Shown here: piece after piece, positions 25,704-35,467 of the stretch
Layout: each line of letters starts with the position of its first letter
Position numbering within the stretch: the stretch's first letter is position 1
From: Cognataquiflexum nitidum
GTDB lineage: Bacteria > Bacteroidota > Bacteroidia > Cytophagales > Cyclobacteriaceae
Assembly (NCBI RefSeq): GCF_022538055.1
Contig: NZ_JAKZAM010000032.1
Location: 1 to 63,199 of the forward strand
Length of the DNA stretch: 63,199 bases
Reading direction: 5' to 3'
Program-made: the position numbers and the translations under genes
The notes under the pieces: model-generated
What the model saw: only the letters and a program-made list of their open reading frames with translations
Database searches by the model: none
Told to the model about the DNA's origin: nothing

Positions 25704-26945
25704 ATGAGAAAACCCCTGCTTTTGTTGATTGCCTCGGCTTTCGTTTTTGGCTGTGCCCAAAAAACTGAATTCATAGATTATACCCTGTTGTCGGATGAGG
25801 AAAGACTCGCTGCCGCTATAGAAATGGCTCAAAATACCATCATGGTAGATGGGCATGTGGATCTTCCTTATAGGATGAAAGTCGGTGGTTTTACCCTTCA
25901 GCGGGAGATCTTGGATGTATCAGTCCGGACAGATGGCGGTAATTTTGATTTTCCGAGATCTAAAGAAGGGGGCTTGGACGCGCCGTTTATGTCGATTTAT
26001 ATTCCTTCAGGCTACCAAGACAGAGGCGGTGCAAAGGTTTTGGCGGATTCATTGATTTTGATGACAGAAAGGTTGGTGAATACATGGCCTGACAAATTTG
26101 CGATGGCTTATTCCCCTTCTGATATTGAGAAAAACACCAAAGAGGGTAAAGTTTCATTTCCGATGGGAATGGAAAATGGGGCTGCGCTCGAAGATGACAT
26201 CAACAATGTTCAATATTTTTATGACCGTGGCATCCGGTATATCACACTCACCCATGGCACGGACAACCTGATCGGGGATTCCTCTTACGATACCACGCGT
26301 ACGCACAATGGCTTGAGTGACTATGGTGTAGCCGTTGTCAAAGAAATGAATAAAGTAGGGATCATGGTGGACATTTCACACGTGTCGGACAGCACATTTT
26401 ACGATGTGATGAAAGTAACAGATGTTCCCGTCATCGCTTCCCACTCGTCAGCAAGGAAATTTACTCCTGGATTTGAAAGGAATATGGATGACGATATGAT
26501 CAAAGCCCTTGGCAAAAACGGTGGTGTGATCATGATCAATTTCGGAGGAAGCTTTGTCGATGGAGAATATAATGAAAAGTCCGGAGCAGTTCGGGAGCAT
26601 ATTGTCAATTGGCTTGCAGAAAATGGCCTGAGCAGGACCGATTCAGCAGCTGTGGCTTATATCGAAAAATATTCCGCTGAGAATAATCCATTCCCCAATG
26701 TGGAAAAAGTAGCTGACCATTTTGACCATGTAGTGGCTTTGGTTGGAATCGACCATGTGGGTTTGGGTTCTGATTTCGACGGGGTAGGGGATAGCCTGCC
26801 AACCGGTCTCAAGGATGTATCGATGTACCCCAACCTTATAGCTGAACTTCTCAAGCGTGGATATTCCAAAGAAGACATTGAAAAAATCTGTTACAAGAAT
26901 ATTTTCAGGGTTTGGGATGCGGTGATTGCGGCTTCGGGGAAATAA
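25704..26945 (+). CDS. Membrane dipeptidase, peptidase M19 family, lipoprotein
   Basis: 413 residues with lipobox (VFGCAQ, Cys17). It has the metal-site landmarks of renal-dipeptidase-type enzymes: DGHVDLPYRM near residue 50 (HxD), MENGAALEDD near 155 (bridging Glu), THGTDNLIGDSSYD near 195, ISHVSD near 235 and ASHSSARKF near 250 (His ligands), and LGSDFDG near 360. It is a binuclear zinc hydrolase of dipeptides, possibly with D-amino acid tolerance, here tethered to the envelope. Single gene. Confidence 0.93.
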   Translation: MRKPLLLLIASAFVFGCAQKTEFIDYTLLSDEERLAAAIEMAQNTIMVDGHVDLPYRMKVGGFTLQREILDVSVRTDGGNFDFPRSKEGGLDAPFMSIYIPSGYQDRGGAKVLADSLILMTERLVNTWPDKFAMAYSPSDIEKNTKEGKVSFPMGMENGAALEDDINNVQYFYDRGIRYITLTHGTDNLIGDSSYDTTRTHNGLSDYGVAVVKEMNKVGIMVDISHVSDSTFYDVMKVTDVPVIASHSSARKFTPGFERNMDDDMIKALGKNGGVIMINFGGSFVDGEYNEKSGAVREHIVNWLAENGLSRTDSAAVAYIEKYSAENNPFPNVEKVADHFDHVVALVGIDHVGLGSDFDGVGDSLPTGLKDVSMYPNLIAELLKRGYSKEDIEKICYKNIFRVWDAVIAASGK

Positions 26946-27444
26946 AATATTAGATCAGATATTCTGTTTCTCGCTGATATTGGTTGATACTAAATTGATA
27001 TTGGGATATTTTCTTGGACCGGACCATAAACTAGCAGCCCCATCGGGGCAAAATATCAGTAGCCCCGTGCAAGGTGCTAATCTGATTTTATACTTACACC
27101 AATCTCGGTGCACCGTCGCACGGGGTTAAAAGAAATATGATTCTTTTTGTATTTCGGTCACGGATTTTCTAAGAGGGAGAATCTTCTACACCGAAATGAT
27201 AGGGAAAATCACTTTGGAAGTTGGAAAACTTGTCTTCAAAAGAATTCTGTTCTGTAACTGCTGAGGGAGAAAGCCCTGTTACCCTGTCGGTACCGTGAAG
27301 GCAAATGTTTAGTTTTTTAGATTTTCTTGTTGGTTGAAATTGTTGAAAATTGGATTGATTTTTAATCTATAACAAGTTTTGAAGTTCAATTGATGCGGCT
27401 CCACCACGGCGGACAGGTGTGGACTGTGGACTATCGACTATGGA
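26946..27444. repeat. Gap with CCCCG palindromes
   Basis: Contains GCCCC-ATC-GGGGC (27037-27049). It also contains a larger inverted repeat with CCCCGTGC (27063-27070) and GCACGGGG (27118-27125), flanked inside by GGTGC and GCACC. Same type as 14170 and 62628. No gene seen in the rest. Confidence 0.6.
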
Positions 27445-28569
27445 CTACTTTAACTTATCCATCGTCACCACCGGAATATCCTTATTCCCCATTTGCTTCA
27501 ATGGCTTGATCTCTGACTTTGGATATTCAAATCCATTGTCTGACAATTCCCAAAGCAAAGGCGCCAAATTCTGGACCGCTGCTTTACAGCCTTGTACAAT
27601 AGCACCCATTTTTCCTGTTTGTTTGGACAATTTGGCTTCATTCTCGATTTCGAATGGTCCGGTAAATCCTTTTTCCTTCAGGATATTGACAAAGGCTCTC
27701 CAATCCATGCTATCCCCCAACCCAAATCCCGGTAAAGTCGCCTCGTAATGGTGTCTGTCCCATTCATTTTGACTAGATGGGATTCCTGCTTTTGCCGCCC
27801 ATTCGGGTTTGACCCGTTGCATGGGGTACATATTTCCCCAAAATGGATCAGGATTATTTCTCGTCGACTTGACATGGATGCGTTTTAGCCTTGACATATC
27901 TGTATGTCTGATCACTTCCACAGGATCGGTATGCTGCCAGACATCATGCGAAGGGTCATAGATTTCCCCGTGGTTTTTGCTCGGGATCAGGTCGTACATG
28001 ATTTTCCTTGCGGCCAAGACTCCGGTCAGGTTGTTGTATGTCGTAGAGTATCCTGAAGAGCGCCAACCTTCCATGGGGCAGTTTTCATATAAGACCGTGA
28101 CGCCAAGGTCTTCCGCATATCGGATGATCGGAGTGAAAACCTTTTGGTATTCTTCGAGATTTTTCTCGAAACCATTTTCTTGGATGCCCAATTCATGGTT
28201 GTATCCCACAAATGTTCCGACTTTCACATCATTCTCATCTCCTCCCATCAGGTAGGCCATCCGGATCAGTTTCAGCAGGTGGTTTTGGTTTTTTACCTTG
28301 TGAAAAGGATCGCCGCCAATCAGGTTTTCAAAAGCACCGATGGAAAGCCGAAGTCCGGCGGCATTGAACTTGTCGATCATCTTATTGGCAGCTTCTGGAT
28401 CGAAGTTTTCATAATCCATATGGGTTGCCACAAAATCATCCCGAATGCCGTCTTTTCTGAAAACACAGACATCCAATCCCTGAACTCCGATTTCGGTCGC
28501 TTTGGTGATGGTTTGATCCAAATCCAATTGATCGAATGCAGAGGTCATGATCCAAATCTGATTGCTCAT
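27445..28569 (-). CDS. Sugar phosphate isomerase/epimerase-like TIM-barrel protein
   Basis: 374 residues of the xylose isomerase-like/AP endonuclease 2 TIM-barrel superfamily. Metal-site landmarks are TVLYENCPMEGW near residue 160 (Glu), YDPSHDVWQHTDP near 205 (Asp, His), KRIHVKSTRNN near 230 (His) and FEIENEAKL near 310 (Glu). There is no signal peptide, so it should be cytosolic, acting on a sugar or cyclitol. It is encoded divergently from the sugar dehydrogenase-like gene at 28699, which suggests a carbohydrate role for both. Exact substrate unknown. Confidence 0.85.
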   Translation of the reverse strand: MSNQIWIMTSAFDQLDLDQTITKATEIGVQGLDVCVFRKDGIRDDFVATHMDYENFDPEAANKMIDKFNAAGLRLSIGAFENLIGGDPFHKVKNQNHLLKLIRMAYLMGGDENDVKVGTFVGYNHELGIQENGFEKNLEEYQKVFTPIIRYAEDLGVTVLYENCPMEGWRSSGYSTTYNNLTGVLAARKIMYDLIPSKNHGEIYDPSHDVWQHTDPVEVIRHTDMSRLKRIHVKSTRNNPDPFWGNMYPMQRVKPEWAAKAGIPSSQNEWDRHHYEATLPGFGLGDSMDWRAFVNILKEKGFTGPFEIENEAKLSKQTGKMGAIVQGCKAAVQNLAPLLWELSDNGFEYPKSEIKPLKQMGNKDIPVVTMDKLK

Positions 28570-28698
28570 AGTAGTAGTTTTTTTTAAAGATAAATACCCT
28601 GTTTTGGTTTTAAAAGCCTAAAGATGGCCGTTTATAAAAAGCAAGGAAGGATTATATGTTGAAATGATTAAATTTGATCAAAATCCATTCATAAAATA

Positions 28699-29856
28699 AT
28701 GAAAACACTGAAGAACTTATCTTTTATTTTGGCAGGAGGACTTGCTCTGGGACTTTTCTCTTGCGAGGAAAAAGCAGGGGTAGCCGAAAAAATCGAACCT
28801 AGTCCCTATGCTGTGGTAACAGAAAAACTTACCATACAGGTGGATACCCTATTTACCCAATTTGAAAATCCTTGGGGCATGACCTGGCTGCCTGATGGAA
28901 GGATGTTGGTGACAGAAAAGAAAGGAGAAATCCTCGTTTTCAAAGACGATAAATTCACAGGTGAAAAATTAACTGGCGTCCCTGCCATCAGTGATGTCAA
29001 TCAGGCGGGTCTTTTGGATATCGCCGTTCACCCAAAACATGCGGATAATGGTTGGATTTATATGTCCTATGCCAAAAAGCAAGGTAAAGGTGAGGTCTTG
29101 GTCATCTCAAGGGCAAAGCTGAACGGTAATGCACTTGAAGGCCTTGAAGAAGTTTTTGTATGCGGACCGGAATGGGAAGGTGGAAGACACTTTGGTTCCA
29201 GAATTGTATTTGACAATGATGGCTACCTCTTTTTCTCCAATGGAGATAAAGGTTCCAGACCTGCCAATGCACAGGAACTCGACAATGACCACGGAAAAAT
29301 CCACAGGATCTATGATGACGGCAGGATTCCTGAGGACAATCCTTTTGTCAATACTCCCGGAGCTTCTCCATCAATCTGGACTTATGGAAACAGAAATCCA
29401 CAGGGCATGATTTATGACAATGCTAACAACAGACTTTGGGCTGTCGAACATGGACCAAAAGGTGGTGATGAACTGAACCTGATCGAAAAAGGCAAAAACT
29501 ACGGTTGGCCGGTGATCTCCTATGGGATCAATTATGACGGAACTATCCTTACCGAATTGAAAGAAAAAGAAGGAATGGAGCAGCCTGTTACCTATTGGGT
29601 GCCTTCGATTGCTACTTGTGGGATGGCATTGGTGACTTCTGATAAGTATCCTGAGTGGAAAGGCAATATTCTGGTAGCTGGATTGGCAGGAATGCAAATA
29701 GCTAGGGTTGAATTGGATGGAACCAAGTATGTTGGCCAGGAAACGCTGTTGAAGGATATCGGCCGTGTAAGACAGGTATCGGAAAGTCCTGATGGCTATT
29801 TGTATGCAGTGACTGAAGCCACCGGTCTTATGGTCAAACTCATTCCTCAGCGATAA
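28699..29856 (+). CDS. PQQ-dependent sugar dehydrogenase-like lipoprotein
   Basis: 385 residues with lipobox (GLFSCEE, Cys22). It has the features of soluble glucose/sorbosone dehydrogenases (YliI type): FENPWGMTWLPDGRMLVTEK near residue 55, GLLDIAVHPKHADNGWIYMS near 107 (catalytic His region), SGRNPQG-like TYGNRNPQGMIYD near 230, and WAVEHGPKGGDELNLIEKG near 248. A six-bladed propeller with PQQ and calcium. It would oxidise aldose sugars in the periplasm or at the surface. A terminator follows. Confidence 0.9.
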   Translation: MKTLKNLSFILAGGLALGLFSCEEKAGVAEKIEPSPYAVVTEKLTIQVDTLFTQFENPWGMTWLPDGRMLVTEKKGEILVFKDDKFTGEKLTGVPAISDVNQAGLLDIAVHPKHADNGWIYMSYAKKQGKGEVLVISRAKLNGNALEGLEEVFVCGPEWEGGRHFGSRIVFDNDGYLFFSNGDKGSRPANAQELDNDHGKIHRIYDDGRIPEDNPFVNTPGASPSIWTYGNRNPQGMIYDNANNRLWAVEHGPKGGDELNLIEKGKNYGWPVISYGINYDGTILTELKEKEGMEQPVTYWVPSIATCGMALVTSDKYPEWKGNILVAGLAGMQIARVELDGTKYVGQETLLKDIGRVRQVSESPDGYLYAVTEATGLMVKLIPQR

Positions 29857-29888
29857 GGAAACAATGTCATTGTTTATAAAACTGAAAA

Positions 29889-29928
29889 ATCCCTGTCAGA
29901 TACTAGATTCTGACAGGGATTTTTTTTT
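29889..29928 (+). terminator. Intrinsic terminator
   Basis: ATCCCTGTCAGA (29889-29900) pairs with TCTGACAGGGAT (29909-29920), followed by eight T. It ends the 28699 gene. Confidence 0.9.
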
Positions 29929-30015
29929 GAAGGAATTTCGTAATCTGATTATCCGCATTCTATACAACCTCCTATAGCCTTACGTGCAACATTGAGGATA
30001 CTCATATTTTTTAAA

Positions 30016-30696
30016 TCAATCCTCCAAAGCCACCAATTCCCATTTTTTGAACAAAGCAAAATTCAGAGAAACATAAAAGATGTTGGCATCCAATCCTGCA
30101 TAGGGTCGAAAAGTGCCCCCATTCCCATCAGAAGCAGTAAACCCTTGGTTGAAAAACGAGGTCAGGTAATATTTAGCTTTGATACTTGTTCCTTTAGGTA
30201 AAGTATAACCGATGAATAGGGCGTGTTGTAGGGTGTTCACCCTGTCACTGAACCATACGCTGAATCTCTCTGTCCTTCTTTCGTCCACAAAGGTCCTTTC
30301 GCGGTAATTCATCGCGATTTCAAGTTCATATCCTGCAAAGAAAAAACGGTCATTCAAGTTGCCTAATTTGACACCAACAGGAATACCTAAGTTATAATTT
30401 CTAACTTTTTTCCGAATAGAAGGCGATTCGTCAAAAATAAATCCCACGTTTCGGATATTGACACCAGTAAACCAGCCAAAGGACTCACTTTGGTCAAAAT
30501 TGAGGAGTGTCTGTAAGTTGATGACCGGAGAAAACCTGAGCACGTTGTTATTGTTTTGAAGTGTCCCTGTTGAAAAAATCCACTCTCCGCCTGAAGTGAA
30601 ATAAGGTTTATTTTCTTTGATCACAGTTTTGGTCTGTGCAAAGGAAACCGAGAGGACCAAAGAAAGTAAAAATAAAGTTGTGTAGAGTTTTTTCAT
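30016..30696 (-). CDS. Outer membrane beta-barrel protein
   Basis: 226 residues. Signal peptide to SFAQ (about residue 21). The mature part alternates polar and hydrophobic residues in strands (GWFTGVNIRNVGFIF, FFFAGYELEIAMNY, HALFIGYTLPKGTSIKAKYY, YVSLNFALF), as expected of an 8- to 10-strand porin-like barrel. The aromatic strand YVSLNFALF is followed by a short tail. No specific family recognised. Single gene. Function unknown. Confidence 0.75.
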   Translation of the reverse strand: MKKLYTTLFLLSLVLSVSFAQTKTVIKENKPYFTSGGEWIFSTGTLQNNNNVLRFSPVINLQTLLNFDQSESFGWFTGVNIRNVGFIFDESPSIRKKVRNYNLGIPVGVKLGNLNDRFFFAGYELEIAMNYRERTFVDERRTERFSVWFSDRVNTLQHALFIGYTLPKGTSIKAKYYLTSFFNQGFTASDGNGGTFRPYAGLDANIFYVSLNFALFKKWELVALED

Positions 30697-30780
30697 AGCC
30701 TGTAGTTTATATGGTTTAACGGCAAATATCTTAAAACTTAAATAAATGCATGAGTCTTTATTGTGAATAATTGATATAAT

Positions 30781-32067
30781 TTAGAAATATTTTTTTACGG
30801 TGACATGGATGCCAAAAATCACAAATCCCAACGCTGTCCAAAGAACCGTATCCCAAATTTCTTCTGATTTGGTTCCAGATAGCAGCCAAATTGTGGCCCC
30901 AATTCCGGCCAAAGCGAAATAATTGCCAAAAGGTATTTTGAAAAATTCTCCTTCGGGATTGCTTTTTCTAAGTTTGATCAGGGAAGCGCAGACCAAAGCA
31001 TACAAAATCAGCCTTGAAATTACTGAAACAGCCAATGAACTCATAAATCCCCATACAATGGCTACAAAGGCTACCAACGCAGAGAAGAAAAGAATGGAAA
31101 TATACGGAGTAGCAAATCTTGGATGTATTTTCCCGAACAACCTTGGTAGCTGATCTTCCTGGCTGAGTGCAAAGGGTAGTCTCGACCCGCTCAGAATCTG
31201 AACATTCAAGGTTCCCAAAATGGAAATAACCGCACCGACCGTAATGAAGAGTCCTCCATACCAACCCATAAATATTGAAGCTGCATCAGCAAGAGGTTTT
31301 TCGGAAGAAGCCAAATCTGGAAGTGTTCCTATAGAAACAACCTGAATGAGGATGTAAAATCCTGCTATGACCGCTGCTGCCGTCAATAATCCAAAAGGGA
31401 GATTTTTCCTTGGATTGACGATCTCGCCGCTATTGACCAAGCCAGCCTCAAAACCTCCAAAAGCAAACACCAACAATAAGGTCGAAGCGGAAAAATCTTT
31501 CAATGTAGGAACTGCTTGGCCTTTCATCAGGTCAAAATCAATGTAAAATAATCCTACAATGATGAATATGGCTAAAGGAAAAAGCTTTGCCACTGTCAGG
31601 ACATTACTGACCCTTGCTGTATTTTTTACCCCAATCCAATTGAAGTAGGCAATCAAGGCAGTAATGAAAATGATGATGGCTATCCTTACTTCAGGTTGGT
31701 TGAAGCTTTCAGAAAAAAATGATAGGTATAAGACCATCAGATTGATCAGGGTGGCATAGCTAAACAACCTTGTCAGCATCAGCAGCCACCCGATGATAAA
31801 TGCCGGAATTGGCCCAAAAGCAGTATGGACATACAGGTAAGGACCGCCTGTTTGCTCAAATCGGGAACTGACTTCGGCAAAAACCAAAATCAAAACGGCC
31901 ATTACCAAGGCACAAACCACAAATGCCAGAATGGAATAGACTCCCGAAAGGGCGAAAACTTTGGCCGGCAGTGCAAAAATCCCAGCCCCAATTACCGAAT
32001 TGATGATGAGGAAAACCAAGTCCCATCTTTGGATACCGCGCTTGAGTGTTGTGGGTGAATTTGCCAA
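30781..32067 (-). CDS. APC family amino acid permease
   Basis: 428 residues with about 12 membrane helices. The first helix has the unwound substrate-binding motif IINSVIGAGIFALPAK (residues 17-32, GxGIF type), followed by QTGGPYLYVHTAFGPIPAF near 72. It is a secondary transporter of amino acids or related compounds driven by ion gradient or exchange. Substrate cannot be read. Single gene. Confidence 0.9.
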   Translation of the reverse strand: MANSPTTLKRGIQRWDLVFLIINSVIGAGIFALPAKVFALSGVYSILAFVVCALVMAVLILVFAEVSSRFEQTGGPYLYVHTAFGPIPAFIIGWLLMLTRLFSYATLINLMVLYLSFFSESFNQPEVRIAIIIFITALIAYFNWIGVKNTARVSNVLTVAKLFPLAIFIIVGLFYIDFDLMKGQAVPTLKDFSASTLLLVFAFGGFEAGLVNSGEIVNPRKNLPFGLLTAAAVIAGFYILIQVVSIGTLPDLASSEKPLADAASIFMGWYGGLFITVGAVISILGTLNVQILSGSRLPFALSQEDQLPRLFGKIHPRFATPYISILFFSALVAFVAIVWGFMSSLAVSVISRLILYALVCASLIKLRKSNPEGEFFKIPFGNYFALAGIGATIWLLSGTKSEEIWDTVLWTALGFVIFGIHVTVKKYF

Positions 32068-32521
32068 TTTATCTTTTTTTACTTGAAATTTTAATCGTAC
32101 GCTGGGTTTGTTTATTTAGGAAAATTTATGTTTTTACCACACATTTTCACCGATAAACACAGATCAAAAATCAATCTCTTCAATTTTTCATTTAGATTTT
32201 TCCAAGAAATTTTTTTGGATTGAGGAATGATAATTTTTTTTAATATGATTATCCGCTTTTATACTAGTAGCCGAATATCATTTTTCTCCACCTCGGCAAG
32301 CTCGGTGAACGGATATCGTGAGATCAGAGGGGGGTGGTAGAAATGCGGCTTTGCCGCATTTCTACCACCCCCCTTCAATATCAATAAATTCCGGGGGTCG
32401 ATCCCGATATATATCGTGGACGAGACCATTCTGTTAGTAATCCTATACTGGTAAGAAGGCGGATATGCATGTTTTTTAAACCAATAACCAATTAACCTTT
32501 AACCAAATAACCAATAAGCAA
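32068..32521. other. Gap with a perfect 21 bp hairpin
   Basis: Left arm 32329-32349 (GGGGGGTGGTAG then AAATGCGGC), loop TTT, right arm 32353-32373, with all 21 pairs matching. Nearby is CTCGGCAAGCTCGGTGAACG (32292-32311). Further on are CCCGATATATATCGTGG (32404-32420) and runs of AACCAATAACCAATTAACC. No ORF. The hairpin is too GC-rich and too far from either gene to be a usual terminator. Confidence 0.7.
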
Positions 32522-33580
32522 TTAAAGAAAATCCACATCCACACTAAATGGATACTTCATCAAATATTGGAGTGCTTCTTCAATTTTGAGATCTTCAAAA
32601 AGGACTTTGTAAAGGTTTTCAGTAATGGGTGCCCTCTTTCCGGTACCTTCTACAAATGCTTTCATAAGTTTGATGGTGTTGACACCTTCCGCCACTTCTT
32701 CCATGGTATCCAGAATATCGTCGAGTTTTTCTCCCTTTGCCAATCTGAATCCAACTGTATAGTTTCGCGAAAGGGTGGAATTGCAGGTTGCAACAAGATC
32801 TCCGATTCCTGCCAGGCCGATAAAGGATTTAAGACTTCCCCCCAAGGCATTTCCTAGGTAAACAAGTTCTACCATTCCTCTGGAAATCAGCAGTCCTTTT
32901 GCATTTTCTCCCAAACCCATACCTGCCAAGGCACCTGCTGCAATGGCGATGATATTTTTGAGTACCCCGCTCAGCTCGACTCCGACGATGTCCGAATTGC
33001 CGTACACCTGAAATTTATCTGTACGGAGTAGGCGTTGTCCCTCCAATATCACTTCGTTGTATTTGCTGGCTACCACTGTGGCGCCTGGCTGACCGAGATA
33101 AAGCTCCCTTGCCAAATTTGGACCTGCTAGACAGCCTACCCTGACTACAACAGTTTCTTTCATGATGACTTCGCTCATCGTAAGGATATTTTCCCTACTT
33201 ATTTTCCCCATTTCCTCTAGGGTTTTCCCTTTGGGAAGGTTGAGACAAAGCCCTTTTGTACCATGAATGATCAGGTGGTATGGATATAAAAAAGGAGAAA
33301 AAGAGCGGATTACCTCCTGGAATGCTGAAGAAGGAACCATAAAAAAAATGGTATTGCACGATTTGCACAAATATTCCGGGTCTTGGGTAGCAAATATTTC
33401 GGGGTTGATCGCAGCCCCATCCACAGTATGCTTTTGATTGATTTCGTCGACCACTTCGGCCCGCCTGACATAAGCGATTACCTTACTTTTCTCAGAGAGG
33501 ATATTGGCAATGGCAGTCCCAAAACTCCCCATGCCTACGACTCCGACTGATTTTTCTTTAGAAGAGTTTTTCGAGGTCAT
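32522..33580 (-). CDS. gpsA: Glycerol-3-phosphate dehydrogenase [NAD(P)+]
   Basis: 352 residues. N-terminal dinucleotide motif GVVGMGSFGTAIANIL (residues 12-27), HGTKGL near 110, GCLAGPNLARE near 150, the catalytic Lys in VELSGVLKNIIAIAAG near 205, and GLAGIGDLVATCNSTLSRNY near 260, all typical of GpsA. It reduces dihydroxyacetone phosphate to sn-glycerol 3-phosphate, the backbone for phospholipids. Its first 23 bases overlap the end of the acyltransferase gene upstream, so the two are cotranscribed and make and use the same intermediate. Confidence 0.95.
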   Translation of the reverse strand: MTSKNSSKEKSVGVVGMGSFGTAIANILSEKSKVIAYVRRAEVVDEINQKHTVDGAAINPEIFATQDPEYLCKSCNTIFFMVPSSAFQEVIRSFSPFLYPYHLIIHGTKGLCLNLPKGKTLEEMGKISRENILTMSEVIMKETVVVRVGCLAGPNLARELYLGQPGATVVASKYNEVILEGQRLLRTDKFQVYGNSDIVGVELSGVLKNIIAIAAGALAGMGLGENAKGLLISRGMVELVYLGNALGGSLKSFIGLAGIGDLVATCNSTLSRNYTVGFRLAKGEKLDDILDTMEEVAEGVNTIKLMKAFVEGTGKRAPITENLYKVLFEDLKIEEALQYLMKYPFSVDVDFL

Positions 33581-35255
33581 ATCCGTGAAGTCGGTTGTGG
33601 TAATAATACAATAGGTTCAAGTCTTGGGTTTCTATGTTGCCCATGCTGTTTTTGACCAAAGGACGCTTGGCATGATACATCCCCACATTGGCCAGACCAT
33701 GGTCGATGATGCTGTCAATATCGCTTTTCATGTGTGGCGCGATCTGGACTTTGGATTCTGCCTCGAGTTCTTGGATTATGTTCAGCACTTTTTGGCATTC
33801 TTCTTTGAATTCATGGTAAATGAGCACTACATCCTCTTCCGGAAGTCGGAGGAGATTGTACAGGTCCAACTTTTTATTTTCCCTTTTGATCATCTGAAAA
33901 GCAGTGAATGCCACCAAATGGGAACTGAAAACCCGGTTGATTTTATGGAATTCCTCTACGATCCTTTTTCCCAAATGGTAAGTATATTCTTCTTCCCTTT
34001 GGGCATCGACGGTGACTTTGCCATTATAAAGAAAGTAATCTTTGGTATCTATTTTTCTTCCGTTCCGGTCTATGCTGTTGCCCTCATTGTCGACATAGTT
34101 ACCCAAGACGTCAAGGGCCTTTCCTACAGACACTGAGATATCGGAACCTTTGGTAAAGAACTTGACAAGAAATTTGGAGATTTTGTAAGAGGTGGAAAAC
34201 TCATCCGACTCCTTATAGTATCGTTCTTGTCCCGTCAAAGCAAGGTGCTCTTGGATGAGACTTGGCGCTTCAAGGACGAAGTGGTAATTGATGGTGACAG
34301 GGACAATGAAAATCTTTCCGCTGACATCATCTTCTCCTCTTTCGAAATTTGCCCTTTGGGCCTCAACAGCCGTACTCAGCAACCCAAGTTTGAGTTTTTT
34401 CTCTATCATCCCACTTCGGGAACGTGTTCCTCCCGGGAAGAAAAGACTATGTACGCCAAACTGCAAGGCCTCGGAGGAATAGGTTTTTAAAGTTTCGAGG
34501 TAAATGAGGTTTTTCTTTCTTCGGTCTACCTTGTAGGCACCAAGGGCATTCATGAAGTAAGAAAAAATGCTGATGTTGAACAGGTTCAATCCGGCTCCAT
34601 AAATGAACGGTGGTAATCCTAACACGGAAATAATCCAACCAATCAAAATGCTGTCAAGGTTAGAAAAATGGGTAGGAACCATCACGATAGTCCCTTTGGA
34701 GGCGAGGTCACGGATTTGATCCGTCTCTCCCACGATTTGGATTTTATCTTGGAGGCTAAATTGGTTGCTAAATATTGATTTAAAACCCTTTACCCTGGCA
34801 GCATTGAGCAGCCTGGAAAAACCAAAAGTGACAATCCTTCGGGTTACTTTATAATGGGTGTGGATAAAGTTGCTGGCGATTTCCTCAGCATACCTCATGG
34901 AAATGTCATCGAGGATTTCAAGGTATTTTTTCTTCTTTTGAGTTTTGGTCAGACTTCCTTCAGCGCTGAGATGGACTAGACTTGATTTAACTTTCCCCCA
35001 AAATTCTTTTTCATCATCCGGATCGACGGCCCAAGGATTCTGTTTCATCCTCAGTTTTTCTCGATAAAGGGTTGTTTCCAGCTCCTCTCTCAGCAAATCC
35101 ATGTTTTCTCCCGTTATTTCCAAAACGGATCTTTTGCCGGCATCAGCCACTTTCCTTATAAAATCCTTCCTGCTTTTGCTGAGTTTGACGACCGGCCACT
35201 CGTCCTTTTTGGGAAGGATAGGTTCGTATTTGTGTTTGATATAAGTATCAGCCAA
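33558..35255 (-). CDS. PlsB-like glycerol-3-phosphate acyltransferase
   Basis: 565 residues from a TTG start at 35255. The frame is open to a GTG at 35351, but the promoter-like TATCTTTG at 35281-35288 lies inside that extension, and ADTYIKHKYEPILPKK is a sensible protein start. The acyltransferase core has the HX4D motif in VPTHFSNLDSILIGW, then LGAYKVDRRKKN and FFPGGTRSRSG, close to the EGGRSRTG of PlsB. N- and C-terminal helical parts extend it well beyond PlsC size. It transfers an acyl chain to glycerol 3-phosphate at the inner membrane. Operon with gpsA supports this. Start is uncertain. Confidence 0.85.
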   Translation of the reverse strand: MADTYIKHKYEPILPKKDEWPVVKLSKSRKDFIRKVADAGKRSVLEITGENMDLLREELETTLYREKLRMKQNPWAVDPDDEKEFWGKVKSSLVHLSAEGSLTKTQKKKKYLEILDDISMRYAEEIASNFIHTHYKVTRRIVTFGFSRLLNAARVKGFKSIFSNQFSLQDKIQIVGETDQIRDLASKGTIVMVPTHFSNLDSILIGWIISVLGLPPFIYGAGLNLFNISIFSYFMNALGAYKVDRRKKNLIYLETLKTYSSEALQFGVHSLFFPGGTRSRSGMIEKKLKLGLLSTAVEAQRANFERGEDDVSGKIFIVPVTINYHFVLEAPSLIQEHLALTGQERYYKESDEFSTSYKISKFLVKFFTKGSDISVSVGKALDVLGNYVDNEGNSIDRNGRKIDTKDYFLYNGKVTVDAQREEEYTYHLGKRIVEEFHKINRVFSSHLVAFTAFQMIKRENKKLDLYNLLRLPEEDVVLIYHEFKEECQKVLNIIQELEAESKVQIAPHMKSDIDSIIDHGLANVGMYHAKRPLVKNSMGNIETQDLNLLYYYHNRLHGYDLEKLF

Positions 35256-35280
35256 GTGATTCTTTATTTTGGATGAGTAG

Positions 35281-35288
35281 CAAAGATA
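35281..35288 (-). promoter_or_regulatory. -7 box for acyltransferase-gpsA operon
   Basis: TATCTTTG on the minus strand matches TAnnTTTG and lies 25 nt before the TTG start at 35255. Confidence 0.55.
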
Positions 35289-35420
35289 ACAAAAATCACC
35301 ACGTTGGTACTCGCAGAATTGTGGGTATATAATCCCTTTTGGTAGGTACACAATAAAATATCAGAATAACGAAAACGTTTTTTACTCAGAGGAGTTTGAT
35401 TGGTAATATTTCCTAATGGG

Positions 35421-35452
35421 TTTTGTGCTGCTAAGAATCCATTGTATTATTG
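35421..35452 (+). promoter_or_regulatory. Promoter of polyprenyl synthetase gene
   Basis: TTTTG (35421-35425), 19 bp spacer, TATTATTG (35445-35452). The predicted start leaves a very short leader before the ATG at 35468. Confidence 0.5.
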
Positions 35453-35467
35453 CAGCATTATTGTTTT

